A DNA stretch of 64,000 bases. Origin: CAKOSP01 sp964370545 (lineage in GTDB: Bacteria > Bacillota_I > Bacilli_A > RF39 > UBA660). Numbering within the stretch: the stretch's first letter is position 1; every line of letters begins with the position of its first letter. The notes beneath the pieces are model-generated. The model made no database searches. It worked only from the letters and a program-made list of their open reading frames with translations, and was not told the origin of the DNA. The position numbers were made by a program, and so were the translations under genes. The stretch covers positions 1-64,000 of the forward strand of contig CAYJJQ010000002.1 of NCBI GenBank assembly GCA_964370545.1. The letters are read 5' to 3'. Below, one piece after another: positions 1 through 8,509 of this stretch.

Positions 1-639
1 AGGGAATAAACTTACTCTAAAATTTTTATCTTTTAATTCTTTTAATACTTTTTCTACTATTTTTTTATCTTTATATGAATTATAAAATGTATTTACTGTT
101 AAATCCGCTAGCTGTATACCAAAATTAGTAGCTGAATCGTAATAAATAATTTTAAAATCATAATTTTCCAAACAAAACTCTGTTTTTAAATAAGTTTCTA
201 AATTATTTAAATCTCCAACTCTAATATTTCTATTATCTATACTTACTATAAATTCTATATTTTCCGTTTTATTAATAAGTGGTATTACACAATCTTTAAA
301 TAATAATTTAACAGCATAATTAAAAAATATATTAGACTCAACTATTTCTTTTTTCATTAAAGATTTATTGAATACTTTTACACATCCATAAAATGTATTT
401 ATATCTTGTACTGAATTAAAAATATTTATTTTTTCATCATCTGTCATATCGTAAGATTTAATTTCTGTATCCAAATCTAAATGCCTTGAATCTTTCATTT
501 TTTTATTAATTTTTTTATATAAAGATTTGATTTTATTTTTATCTTCACTAAAAGTGAAATAACCACCAACAGCAAAATATTTCGCTTTACTATTTTTATG
601 AATAGATCCACTTTCATCTAAATAAACATATATTTTCAT
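1..639 (-). CDS. DUF3800 domain protein, 3' end beyond the window
   Basis: An open frame reads leftward from an ATG at 639 and is still open at base 1, so at least 213 codons are present and the C-terminus is missing. An AAGGAAGTG ribosome binding site lies just upstream of the ATG. The N-terminus MKIYVYLDESGSIH carries the YLDESG motif that opens DUF3800 proteins, and near residues 170-180 there is GIQLADLTVN, matching the late Asp-containing motif of the family. DUF3800 proteins are often found next to phage, mobile or defence genes, and their fold is compared to RNase H-like nucleases; activity here is not shown. The neighbouring phage-type remnant at 958-1146 fits a formerly mobile segment. 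Confidence 0.8.
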   Translation of the reverse strand, partial: MKIYVYLDESGSIHKNSKAKYFAVGGYFTFSEDKNKIKSLYKKINKKMKDSRHLDLDTEIKSYDMTDDEKINIFNSVQDINTFYGCVKVFNKSLMKKEIVESNIFFNYAVKLLFKDCVIPLINKTENIEFIVSIDNRNIRVGDLNNLETYLKTEFCLENYDFKIIYYDSATNFGIQLADLTVNTFYNSYKDKKIVEKVLKELKDKNFRVSLFP

Positions 640-957
640 GTGTATATCACTTCCTTGTAATATTTATTTTACCACAATATATATTTATAGCAATGAATTT
701 TGGACTAAATTATAATAATTAAAAAGATACTTAATAAGTACCTTTAGCTAATCATAAACAACTTTCAATTTTATTCATTTTATATTATCTATATTGAAAA
801 CGTTTTATTATTAATTTATGATAGACAACATTACTTTGAATTCATTTTTTAAAATTTTATTACTCTTTAAACTATTTAATTTAACTTTATTTTTACTAAC
901 TTTTCCCTTAAACATAAGCAAATTATTAACTCTGTAAATTCGTGTCATTTCAGTTAA
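640..957. other. gene-poor AT-rich intergenic stretch
   Basis: Apart from the promoter of the DUF3800 gene I see no supported gene here. A 45-codon minus-strand frame (811-948) has no ribosome binding site. An imperfect inverted repeat with a 10-base arm lies near 723-745 and could be a weak hairpin, but has no gene in front of it to terminate. Confidence 0.5.
666..693 (-). promoter_or_regulatory. putative sigma-A type promoter of the DUF3800 gene
   Basis: On the minus strand TTGCTA (688-693) is followed after 16 bases by TAAAAT (666-671), which is preceded by TGG, an extended -10. It ends 26 bases before the ATG at 639. Inferred from consensus only. Confidence 0.4.
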
Positions 958-1146
958 ACTAGCCAAGAACATACTTCAATGGGATTAGAAGAAAATAAAA
1001 AAATTGCTCAAATGGGCGGAAACTCAGCTAAAGTAGCAAGAATTGATTTAGAAATAAAGTTAAATAAAAATGTTATTAGTCAAAAGAATAAATTAAATTA
1101 TAAATATACTAATAATAAAAATATAACAAATAAAAAAAGCATTTAA
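958..1146 (+). pseudogene. remnant of a BRO/DinD-type phage antirepressor-like gene (C-terminal end)
   Basis: The frame opens directly after a stop at 955-957 and has no ribosome binding site; an internal ATG lies at 979. It reads about 60 residues and contains EENKKIAQMGGNSAKVAR followed by a short E-K-L-N-K-N-VIS-x-KN segment. This matches, from memory of the family, the conserved tail of BRO-N / DNA-damage-inducible-D-like proteins (ENKKxAxxGGxxAxxARxxxExxxGKxVxxxxN). The DNA-binding N-terminal BRO domain is absent, so this is most likely a decayed fragment. The stop codon runs into a hairpin terminator at 1133-1157. The family assignment rests on a short motif and is moderate in certainty. 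Confidence 0.5.
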
Positions 1147-1157
1147 AATGCTTTTTT
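1133..1157. terminator. bidirectional hairpin terminator
   Basis: AAAAAAGCAT and ATGCTTTTTT pair around a 5-base loop, with A and T tracts on both sides. It serves the transporter gene that ends at 1156 on the minus strand and overlaps the end of the remnant frame on the plus strand. Confidence 0.7.
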
Positions 1158-2814
1158 ATGCTATATAAGCTACTACGTTTTGTAATACTATTATAACTGC
1201 AAATATACCTAGTAAGAAAATCCAAATATATTTAAGCCATGCTTTGTAATCAACTTTTGTATAAAATAAACCAATTAGTAATAATACACTTGTTGGTGCA
1301 AATAATTGAACAAAACCATACATACTAGTATAAAGTACACTAACAAGTCCAAGACTGTCTGCGTAAAGTGTAGTAATATAAGGACTAACTACTTGAGCTA
1401 CTAATCCAAGTTCTACATAGAACACTGAAGTAAATATAGCTGAAATAACTGAAAGATTAGGATTAAACGATGTTCCTAGTTCATATAACCAGAAAGTTAT
1501 ACCGTTAGCAAATAATGATACTGATGCAGTAGTTGCTACAGCATAGATAGCTAATACTATAAATGCTGGTTTAAGCATTAATTTAAAGCTACTTTCAAGA
1601 GCAGATACAATTGTATCTAATTTTAATCTACTTAATAAAGCTATAATTAATGTAACTATATTAATAACAACAACACCAATTAATAGATGCCATGAACCCA
1701 TCGGTGCAGAACTTAAACCTAAAATATTTTGGAATATTTTTTCTTCCCCACCTAAAGTGATTAACCAATTATGGAAATCATTAAAGATAGTTATTTCAAA
1801 ATTCCCTTGCCAATCAATATATCCTAGTAATAATAATATTGCAGTTAACGCAAGTACTATTATAAGTGGCATATTGTTTGTATTCGTTTTAGATTCTTCT
1901 ACTTCAAAAGGATCTACTACCTCACTATTTTCTGCTAATGTTGTAGTTTTTAATCTTAAGAATAAGAATAGTGTATATAATACTAATGCTGAAATTAATA
2001 TAATAAGTCTATATTCAATTCCACCTTCCATTAATATTTGTAATGTACTATTCCAGTTAATTAGTGATTCAGTTCCGTATATCGGAGCAATACCACCTAC
2101 TAACATAGCACCAAATGTAACAACTAATGCTGTTAATTTATCAACTTTCATTTTAGATAATATTGTAATTACAAATGGTATAAATAAGAACACCATAAAT
2201 GTTTCTTGTATCAATGCTGTAAGTACAATAAATAAAACTGTTGATGAGATAGCAACTATTAATTTTTTGTTTTCTAGTTTACTTGCAATAGCAGTAGTCA
2301 TATTTTTATATGCTTCTGATTTAGCAAGTACCCCATAAAATGCTGCTAATGAGAATAAGAACACTAATTTAAATTGAGCTGAATCAATTGCATAATAAGC
2401 AATTGCTGAAATATCAGTAAGCCCTAATCTATTAAGTCCATGAACAGTAACAGAACTTAAATATTCTTCAACTGGAATAATCCATGAAGCTAAAAATGCT
2501 GTCAATGTAAATATACCTAATACTTTAAAAATAACATTCTTATTAGATCCAATAGCAAAAATAGTTGCAATTGTAGTCATTAACATTAAACCGAAAAATT
2601 TAAACGGAGTAATTATATTTGCATCTAAAGCTATTTCATTTGCTTCAAATACTAAACCTAATACTACTAATATTAACCCTACTGCTGCCAATCCTAATTT
2701 TGTCCACATTGCAATTTTATTATTATTTACTGGTTTAGTAATTTTACTTACCGTTTTAGTATTTTTATTTTTTATTGCAATTTTTGCTTTTTCTTTTTTT
2801 TGTTTACCTTTCAT
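1156..2814 (-). CDS. polytopic membrane transporter, ion-transporter superfamily-like (YfcC/DcuC-like)
   Basis: 552 residues with a basic, Lys-rich N-terminal tail (about residues 1-30) followed by roughly twelve hydrophobic segments. A re-entrant-like stretch TFGAMLVGGIAPIYGTES in the first half and a second cluster near the C-terminus (VVSPYITTLYADSLG) resemble the two-halves architecture of ion-transporter superfamily carriers such as YfcC, DcuC and AbgT, which move carboxylates or amino-acid-like substrates. The exact family and substrate cannot be told from the sequence. The gene stands alone: AGGAGG ribosome binding site 6 bases before the ATG, terminators on both sides, no co-transcribed partner. 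Confidence 0.6.
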   Translation of the reverse strand: MKGKQKKEKAKIAIKNKNTKTVSKITKPVNNNKIAMWTKLGLAAVGLILVVLGLVFEANEIALDANIITPFKFFGLMLMTTIATIFAIGSNKNVIFKVLGIFTLTAFLASWIIPVEEYLSSVTVHGLNRLGLTDISAIAYYAIDSAQFKLVFLFSLAAFYGVLAKSEAYKNMTTAIASKLENKKLIVAISSTVLFIVLTALIQETFMVFLFIPFVITILSKMKVDKLTALVVTFGAMLVGGIAPIYGTESLINWNSTLQILMEGGIEYRLIILISALVLYTLFLFLRLKTTTLAENSEVVDPFEVEESKTNTNNMPLIIVLALTAILLLLGYIDWQGNFEITIFNDFHNWLITLGGEEKIFQNILGLSSAPMGSWHLLIGVVVINIVTLIIALLSRLKLDTIVSALESSFKLMLKPAFIVLAIYAVATTASVSLFANGITFWLYELGTSFNPNLSVISAIFTSVFYVELGLVAQVVSPYITTLYADSLGLVSVLYTSMYGFVQLFAPTSVLLLIGLFYTKVDYKAWLKYIWIFLLGIFAVIIVLQNVVAYIA

Positions 2815-2856
2815 TTTTTACCTCCTATAAAGTATTATAGCATTACTGCAAAATAA

Positions 2857-2880
2857 AAAAAAGCATTTTATTGCTTTTTT
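2857..2880 (-). terminator. terminator of the NPETG surface protein gene
   Basis: AAAAAAGCA and TGCTTTTTT form a stem around TTTTAT, just past the stop at 2895 on the minus strand, followed by a T tract in that direction. Confidence 0.65.
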
Positions 2881-2894
2881 ACTATTTTTTGCTA

Positions 2895-3434
2895 TTATAT
2901 TTTAAATAATTTATTATTTTTTCTAGTTACGCAGTATACACCAATTCCAAGTACAGCTACAGCACCAAGAGTAACCATTGGTAAACTAACACCTGTTTCA
3001 GGATTATGAATATCAGCTTCTGAATCACCTAACATTAAACGTACATCACAATCAGTTGAATCTTTAGGGTATGTAACTATTACAGTTCCTACTAATAATT
3101 CTTCTGAATCAGATACTTCAACAGTATCAGATACTGGAGTAACAGTTAGATTATCACCAGATAATGCTAAGTTGAAACTTAGTGAGCTTTCTACACCTTC
3201 AAGTGTTACATCAGCACCATATTCAAAACTTCCTGTAAGTGGACTAGTTTTTTCAAATGTAGTTGTAGTTCCATCTTCACTTATAAAGTAAAATTCAACT
3301 TCTTTTGTACAAACATCGTTTGGACAGCTATCTACACTTTCCTTAACCGGTAGTGATGCAGCTAATTCAGCATTAACATTAAATGGCATAACTAATACCA
3401 TTGCTAGCATAAATAAACTAAAATACTTTTTCAT
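2895..3434 (-). CDS. secreted surface protein with NPETG sortase signal
   Basis: 179 residues. An N-terminal signal peptide (MKKYFSLFMLAMVLVMPFNVNA, likely cut after NA at about 22) is followed by an acidic, Thr/Ser/Val-rich beta-type domain with two early cysteines (SCPNDVC). The C-terminus is a textbook wall-sorting signal: NPETG starting at residue 144, a hydrophobic span, then a basic tail RKNNK. NPxTG-like motifs are recognised by class B-like sortases, and a class B sortase gene starts 147 bases away on the opposite strand, so this is its likely substrate. Start supported by AGGAGAG before the ATG. The function of the exposed domain is unknown; it resembles cohesin- or adhesin-like beta domains only in composition. 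Confidence 0.75.
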   Translation of the reverse strand: MKKYFSLFMLAMVLVMPFNVNAELAASLPVKESVDSCPNDVCTKEVEFYFISEDGTTTTFEKTSPLTGSFEYGADVTLEGVESSLSFNLALSGDNLTVTPVSDTVEVSDSEELLVGTVIVTYPKDSTDCDVRLMLGDSEADIHNPETGVSLPMVTLGAVAVLGIGVYCVTRKNNKLFKI

Positions 3435-3580
3435 AATATCTCTCCTATCTTTATTATGTACTCATTATAACATAAAAATACTATAATTCTACAAAAAAAC
3501 ATATTTTTTTTATGCTATACATTTATTTTACATACTTGAAAAATATTAAATATATGGTAATATTATAATAGGTGTTGATA

Positions 3581-5137
3581 ATGGTAAAAATATTAGTTCA
3601 AATAAAAGACCAATCAATTTTCTTTAAGATAAAAAGAAAATTGAATGGATCTGAAAAAAATTTACTTAATACAAATATTATATCTGATAATGAATTAGTA
3701 TTTACAGATGAATATATTATGGAAAATACTTCTATAGTAAGTTCTTTTATTAAAGAACTTACTAAAACAAATAATATTAATGAAGCTATTATCTATAACA
3801 ATAAAATAATATTACAAATAATTGATGTTATAAAAAACATTAATAATATTAATACTTTAATATTAAAAGATGATGTACAAGTAACTCATAAGATGTGTGA
3901 ACAATTAATTAATTCTAATATTAAAGTATTAAGTGTCTACTCTATTCCAGAGTATTTAGTAGAATTTTTAGATAAATACGAAATAGTTACTGAAGTAAGA
4001 ACAGAATTGTTTTTTACTAGTAACTTTATAGAAAGTAATAGTTTAAATAAGTATAGTTCTTTATATTATAAGAAATCAATTAATTTAGAATTTCCTTTTA
4101 ATAATAATGATTTTGATGACTTTGAAGCATTTTGTAATATTAATAATTATTTAAAAGTTATTCATATAAATAAAACTATAAAAAAAGATTTAGAAGAATT
4201 AATTGATATATTACTTAAATATAGAAAAAAGAAAATTAAAATCCTGTTACATGAAAATATAAATGATTTAGAAATTATTAATTATATTAAGAGAATAAAT
4301 AAAAATACTAAGAAAAATAATAATATAACTATTGATGTAGCTTATTCTGATGAATATATTGGTAGAAATTTACTTCCTCAGTTTAATATAACTATTCTTA
4401 AATATATATTATTATTTATTATAATAATTGTAAGTAGTGGTTTTATATATGTAATATTTAATAATTACTTTGCTTTAAGAAGCGACTTAGAAAGTAAAGA
4501 AATTATAGAAGAATTAATAGAAAGTACCCCACCTTCTGATATACTAACTGAACTTAAAGAAGATAGTGATGAAATTATTATAAATGATTATATAGCTAGT
4601 TTAATGACTCTTAATAAAGATACTGTTGGTTATTTAGTAGTTAATAATACCTTAATAAAATATCCAGTACTTCAAACTGATAATAATGAATATTATTTAA
4701 CTAATAATATTCATAATAAATATGATTTAAATGGTTGGATATTTATGGATAGTAAAAGTAACTTTGATATGAGTTCTGATAACACTGTAATATTCGGACA
4801 TACTAGATATAGTAATAGTATAATGTTTGGTACACTTGATAATATAATGGATGAAGAGTGGCGAAGTAATCCTGATAATTTAATTATTAGTTATGATAGT
4901 TTATATGGAAGTTATAAATATCAAATATTTTCTTATTATGAAACTAGCCCTACTAATACATATTTAGTAGGAAATTATAAAGATGATTTTGAAAAAGTAG
5001 CAGTGTTTGAAGACTTACAAGCAAAAAGTATTACACCTTTTGAATATGAATTTAAACATGATGATAAAATACTTACATTATCAACTTGTAGCGGCAACAC
5101 AAAAAGATTTGTTGTACATGCAGTATTAATGGACTAA
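3581..5137 (+). CDS. srtB: class B sortase with large N-terminal cytoplasmic region
   Basis: 518 residues from the ATG at 3581, chosen over a GTG at 3572 because AGGTG sits 6 bases before it. Residues about 1-270 are hydrophilic with no signal peptide; a single membrane span lies near 275-295; the C-terminal half is a sortase domain facing outside. The catalytic triad is visible: His407 in FGHTRYS, Cys503 in LSTCSG, Arg509 in TKRFVV. The pattern with a long insertion between His and Cys and the LSTC motif is class B-like. The N-terminal half, rich in Asn/Ile/Lys with alternating strand/helix character, matches no domain I recognise and is unusual for sortases, which normally have a short N-terminal anchor. 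Likely substrate: the divergent NPETG protein at 2895-3434. Confidence 0.85.
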   Translation: MVKILVQIKDQSIFFKIKRKLNGSEKNLLNTNIISDNELVFTDEYIMENTSIVSSFIKELTKTNNINEAIIYNNKIILQIIDVIKNINNINTLILKDDVQVTHKMCEQLINSNIKVLSVYSIPEYLVEFLDKYEIVTEVRTELFFTSNFIESNSLNKYSSLYYKKSINLEFPFNNNDFDDFEAFCNINNYLKVIHINKTIKKDLEELIDILLKYRKKKIKILLHENINDLEIINYIKRINKNTKKNNNITIDVAYSDEYIGRNLLPQFNITILKYILLFIIIIVSSGFIYVIFNNYFALRSDLESKEIIEELIESTPPSDILTELKEDSDEIIINDYIASLMTLNKDTVGYLVVNNTLIKYPVLQTDNNEYYLTNNIHNKYDLNGWIFMDSKSNFDMSSDNTVIFGHTRYSNSIMFGTLDNIMDEEWRSNPDNLIISYDSLYGSYKYQIFSYYETSPTNTYLVGNYKDDFEKVAVFEDLQAKSITPFEYEFKHDDKILTLSTCSGNTKRFVVHAVLMD

Positions 5138-5151
5138 TGGTCCATTTTTTT
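5127..5151. terminator. terminator shared by convergent genes
   Basis: ATGGAC (5129-5134) pairs with GTCCAT (5140-5145) around a 5-base loop, followed by a T tract. It overlaps the last codons of both the sortase gene and the opposing cadherin-like gene. Confidence 0.65.
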
Positions 5152-5544
5152 CTTTCTTAAAAATAGTATTTTAAATATAAATAACATCATAAGAACACAT
5201 AAAACAATTATTGATATAGGCACATAATCAGGTAGTTTTTCACTATTTTCTATATCAATAGGTTTATATACTGTTAAATCAATACTAGCTTTAGTACTTT
5301 CTTTATTTACTATAAGTTGATACTGATCTACTAAATCATTATTATATAGTATTTCTATAGTTACTAGATTTTCCCCTTCTATAAAATTATTGTTATTTAT
5401 TATATTAATATTATATTCATCAGATAATTCATAATCTAATATTAAATATGTTACATCACTATTACAAGTTACTGTATATGTATTTATTAGTTTATCAAAA
5501 TTAGGAGAAATACTCCCATTCTTAATTATTAAATCTTCTAACAT
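5134..5544 (-). CDS. membrane protein with cadherin-like beta-sandwich domain
   Basis: 136 residues from the ATG at 5544, which is preceded by AGGTGATGTT; an upstream in-frame start at 5580 lacks a good ribosome binding site. Residues about 1-80 fit the cadherin-like beta-sandwich pattern (LxxLxIxNGxxSPxFDKxxxTYTVT...). A membrane span lies near 107-126, and the protein ends in RKKKMDH. There is no N-terminal signal peptide, so if the domain is outside, the single span must insert N-out/C-in. The stop overlaps the sortase stop by four bases on the other strand. A role beside the sortase is possible but not shown. Confidence 0.6.
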   Translation of the reverse strand: MLEDLIIKNGSISPNFDKLINTYTVTCNSDVTYLILDYELSDEYNINIINNNNFIEGENLVTIEILYNNDLVDQYQLIVNKESTKASIDLTVYKPIDIENSEKLPDYVPISIIVLCVLMMLFIFKILFLRKKKMDH

Positions 5545-5568
5545 AACATCACCTGTATTTAGTATAAA

Positions 5569-5594
5569 CAAAAAACTCATATTTATATGAGTTT
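5569..5594 (-). terminator. terminator after hemW
   Basis: AAACTCATAT and ATATGAGTTT pair around a short loop at the end of hemW, with a T tract in the minus direction. Confidence 0.65.
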
Positions 5595-6677
5595 AGTTAA
5601 TATTTCATTCATTATATATATTTTTTTAGGATTAATATATAACATATTGTTTTTAAGTATTAAGTTTTTATTTTTTATTTCATTACTAATATTATATTCA
5701 TTATATATATCAGTATTATATTTATTATTAAATTCTTTTATATTTATACCATTTAATTTTCTAAAACCTAAAATAAGTTCAAAATCCATTATTTCCTTTT
5801 TAGATAGCATATCTTTTTCAGAAGAGAAATCCTTATTTAAGTATTTAGTTAAGTTCTTAGTATTATTATATCTAACACCACCATAGTAACCAGCAGCACC
5901 TAATCCAAATCCATAATATTCTTCATTATTCCAATATACTAAATTATGTTTTGATTCTCTACCAGGTTTTGAAAAATTACTTACTTCATAGTGTATATAA
6001 CCTTTTTTCTTTAAATATGATCTAATTATTTTATACATTTTACTATCTATTTTATCATCTATTGGTTTAGTGTTATTAAATTTAAGTTTAGTATTGTTTT
6101 CTATTATTAAACTATATGTACTTATATGTTCTGGTTTTAAAGAATTTATTTTAGATAAATCATTTTTTAAATCTTTATAACTTTCATCTTCTAAAGCATA
6201 CATTAAATCTATATTTATATTATTAAAACCTAGTTTTCTACACAATTTAATCTTATATAAAGCATCATTATAATCAGCTTCTCTTTCTAAGATTTCAAGT
6301 TTATTTTTACTAAAAGATTGAATACCTATAGATAATCTATTTACATTATTTTCTTTTAATATATATAGCATTTCTTCTCTAATATCATCTAAATTACATT
6401 CAAAAGTAAATTCAACATCTTCTGTAATATCAAATAACTGAATTATATTCATTAACTTTTTTAAAGTAGCAATAGATAAAGTACTAGGTGTTCCCCCTCC
6501 AATATATATAGTATTTATTTTTTCATGATTATAATTATCTATTATTTCTTTTTCAAGCGATAGTAAATAGTTTAAAACAAATTCTTCATTATATAACATT
6601 TTAGGAAAATCACAATAAGAACATATTTGCTTACAAAAAGGAATATGTATATAAACACTCATATGAGATTTATTCAT
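5583..6677 (-). CDS. hemW: HemW-like radical SAM protein (haem chaperone; older name HemN-like)
   Basis: 364 residues. The N-terminus has the radical SAM cluster motif CKQICSYC right after YIHIPF, as in HemW (CxxxCxxC, with the extra Cys typical of the HemN/HemW group). IGGGTPS and the LSIGIQSF motif follow in order. Known family role: binds haem and delivers it to membrane proteins; HemW lacks the coproporphyrinogen oxidase activity of HemN. The ATG at 6677 overlaps the end of lepA by eight bases and is preceded by AGAGGT at 8 bases, supporting this start over a Met five codons on. lepA-hemW order is common in Bacilli. No haem-synthesis genes are seen in the window. Confidence 0.88.
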   Translation of the reverse strand: MNKSHMSVYIHIPFCKQICSYCDFPKMLYNEEFVLNYLLSLEKEIIDNYNHEKINTIYIGGGTPSTLSIATLKKLMNIIQLFDITEDVEFTFECNLDDIREEMLYILKENNVNRLSIGIQSFSKNKLEILEREADYNDALYKIKLCRKLGFNNINIDLMYALEDESYKDLKNDLSKINSLKPEHISTYSLIIENNTKLKFNNTKPIDDKIDSKMYKIIRSYLKKKGYIHYEVSNFSKPGRESKHNLVYWNNEEYYGFGLGAAGYYGGVRYNNTKNLTKYLNKDFSSEKDMLSKKEIMDFELILGFRKLNGINIKEFNNKYNTDIYNEYNISNEIKNKNLILKNNMLYINPKKIYIMNEILTKLI

Positions 6678-8463
6678 TTTTAAGAACCTCTAAGAATACT
6701 TCAGATGGTACTTCAACAGAACCCACCATTTTCATTTTTTTCTTACCTTCTTTTTGTTTTTCTAAAAGTTTTCTTTTACGAGAAATATCTCCCCCATAAC
6801 ATTTAGCAAGCACATTTTTTCTCATGGCACTTATGTTTTCTCTAGCTATAACTTTAGATCCTATACTAGCTTGTATTGGTATTTGAAACATTTGTCTAGG
6901 AATTAATTTTTGTAATTTAGTAGTTATATCTCTACCTTTTTTATAAGCATCATCTTTATGAATAATTACAGATAAAGCATCTACTATATTACCATTTAGT
7001 AATATATCCATTTTTACAAGAGAACTTTGTTTATAACCACATAAGTCATAATCAAAAGATGCATATCCTTTAGTAAAACTTTTTAGTTTATCATAAAAAT
7101 CATATACTATTTCAGATAATGGTACTTCATAGTGAATATTTACTCTTTCAGAATCTATATATTCAGTATTTTTAAAGATGCCTCTTTTTTCTTGGCATAA
7201 TTCCATGATAGCTCCTATATAATCTACTGGAGCTATTATATTTGTATATATATATGGTTCTTTAATATAATCAATTTTTTGTTTATCTGGCATCTTATTT
7301 GGAGCATCTATAAATTCTAGTTCTCCATCTGTTTTATATACTTCATAAATAACTGAAGGAGATGTTGCAATAACATTAAGATCAAATTCTCTTTCAAGTC
7401 TTGTCATTATAATATCCATATGAAGTAATCCTAAGAACCCCATTCTAAAACCAAAACCTAATGCTTCAGAAGTTTCAGGTTCAAAAGTAAGTGAAGCATC
7501 AGATAATTTTAATTTTTCTAAAGCTTCTCTTAAATCTTCATATTTATTAAGTTCTGTAGGAAATATACCTGAAAATACCATTGGTTTCATTTCCTTATAG
7601 CCTTCAAGTGCAACAGTTGATTCATTTTCTTTAGTTGTTATAGTATCACCTACAGATACTTCTTTAATATCTTTAATAGCAGCACATATGTAACCTACAG
7701 CACCACTTTCTAAGGTTTTTACTTTTACATCTTTAGGAGTTTTATAACCAAGTTCTACTACATTAAAATCGCTTTTCATATTAATAAGTTTAATAGTATC
7801 TCCTACATTAATATGGCCTTCTTCTACTTTAACAAGTAGTACTACACCTCTATATGGGTCAAAATAACTGTCAAATATTAATGCTCTTGTTTTTTCATTA
7901 TTATTAATATTTGGAGCAGGTATTTTTTTTACTATTTCATCTAGTAATTTATCAACACCTTCTCCAGTTTTACCACTTACAAGAATTATATCTTCTTTTT
8001 TAAAACCTAAAACTTTAACTAACTCATCAGTAACTTTAGGAATATTAGCATTAGGTAAATCTATTTTATTTATTACTGGTATTAATGTTAAATCATTTTC
8101 TATTGCAAGATAAAGATTAGCAAGTGTTTGTGCTTCTATACCTTGCGCAGCATCTACTACTAATATTGCACCATCACAAGCTGCTAGACTTCTAGATACT
8201 TCATATGTAAAATCTACATGCCCTGGAGTATCTATTAAATTAAATACATAATCTTCATTATCATATTTATAATTTAGTCTTACAGCATTAAGTTTAATGG
8301 TAATACCACGTTCTCTTTCTAAATCCATACTATCTAATAATTGATCTTGCATTTCTCTATCAGATACTGCATTAGTCATTTCTAGTATTCTATCAGCAAG
8401 CGTACTTTTCCCATGATCTATATGAGCAATTATTGAAAAGTTACGATAATTATTTTGTTTCAT
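6670..8463 (-). CDS. lepA: elongation factor 4 (LepA)
   Basis: 597 residues, the usual LepA length. G1 AHIDHGKST, the DTPGHVDF G3 motif and NKIDLP G4 motif identify a translational GTPase; the absence of EF-G domain IV and the presence of the LepA C-terminal domain (ending VEVPSEVFLEVLKNE, with the basic stretch GGDISRKRKLLEKQKEGKKKMK) single out LepA. It acts on the ribosome during initiation/elongation under stress. GGTGGTG ribosome binding site precedes the ATG. It is translationally coupled to hemW by an eight-base overlap. Confidence 0.97.
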   Translation of the reverse strand: MKQNNYRNFSIIAHIDHGKSTLADRILEMTNAVSDREMQDQLLDSMDLERERGITIKLNAVRLNYKYDNEDYVFNLIDTPGHVDFTYEVSRSLAACDGAILVVDAAQGIEAQTLANLYLAIENDLTLIPVINKIDLPNANIPKVTDELVKVLGFKKEDIILVSGKTGEGVDKLLDEIVKKIPAPNINNNEKTRALIFDSYFDPYRGVVLLVKVEEGHINVGDTIKLINMKSDFNVVELGYKTPKDVKVKTLESGAVGYICAAIKDIKEVSVGDTITTKENESTVALEGYKEMKPMVFSGIFPTELNKYEDLREALEKLKLSDASLTFEPETSEALGFGFRMGFLGLLHMDIIMTRLEREFDLNVIATSPSVIYEVYKTDGELEFIDAPNKMPDKQKIDYIKEPYIYTNIIAPVDYIGAIMELCQEKRGIFKNTEYIDSERVNIHYEVPLSEIVYDFYDKLKSFTKGYASFDYDLCGYKQSSLVKMDILLNGNIVDALSVIIHKDDAYKKGRDITTKLQKLIPRQMFQIPIQASIGSKVIARENISAMRKNVLAKCYGGDISRKRKLLEKQKEGKKKMKMVGSVEVPSEVFLEVLKNE

Positions 8464-8509
8464 GTTTTTTCACCACCAGTATTGTATCAAACTATATTAT
8501 AGATGTCTA

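Noticed and set aside
721..745. Imperfect hairpin as a terminator
   Set aside because: Has a mismatch and no gene ending near it on either strand.
811..948. 45-codon minus-strand reading frame upstream of the BRO/DinD remnant
   Set aside because: No ribosome binding site, low-complexity Lys/Asn content and no recognisable motif; chance frame or unrecognisable debris.
1757..2338. 193-codon plus-strand frame inside the transporter gene
   Set aside because: Opposite-strand shadow of a clear membrane protein with a ribosome binding site and terminator.
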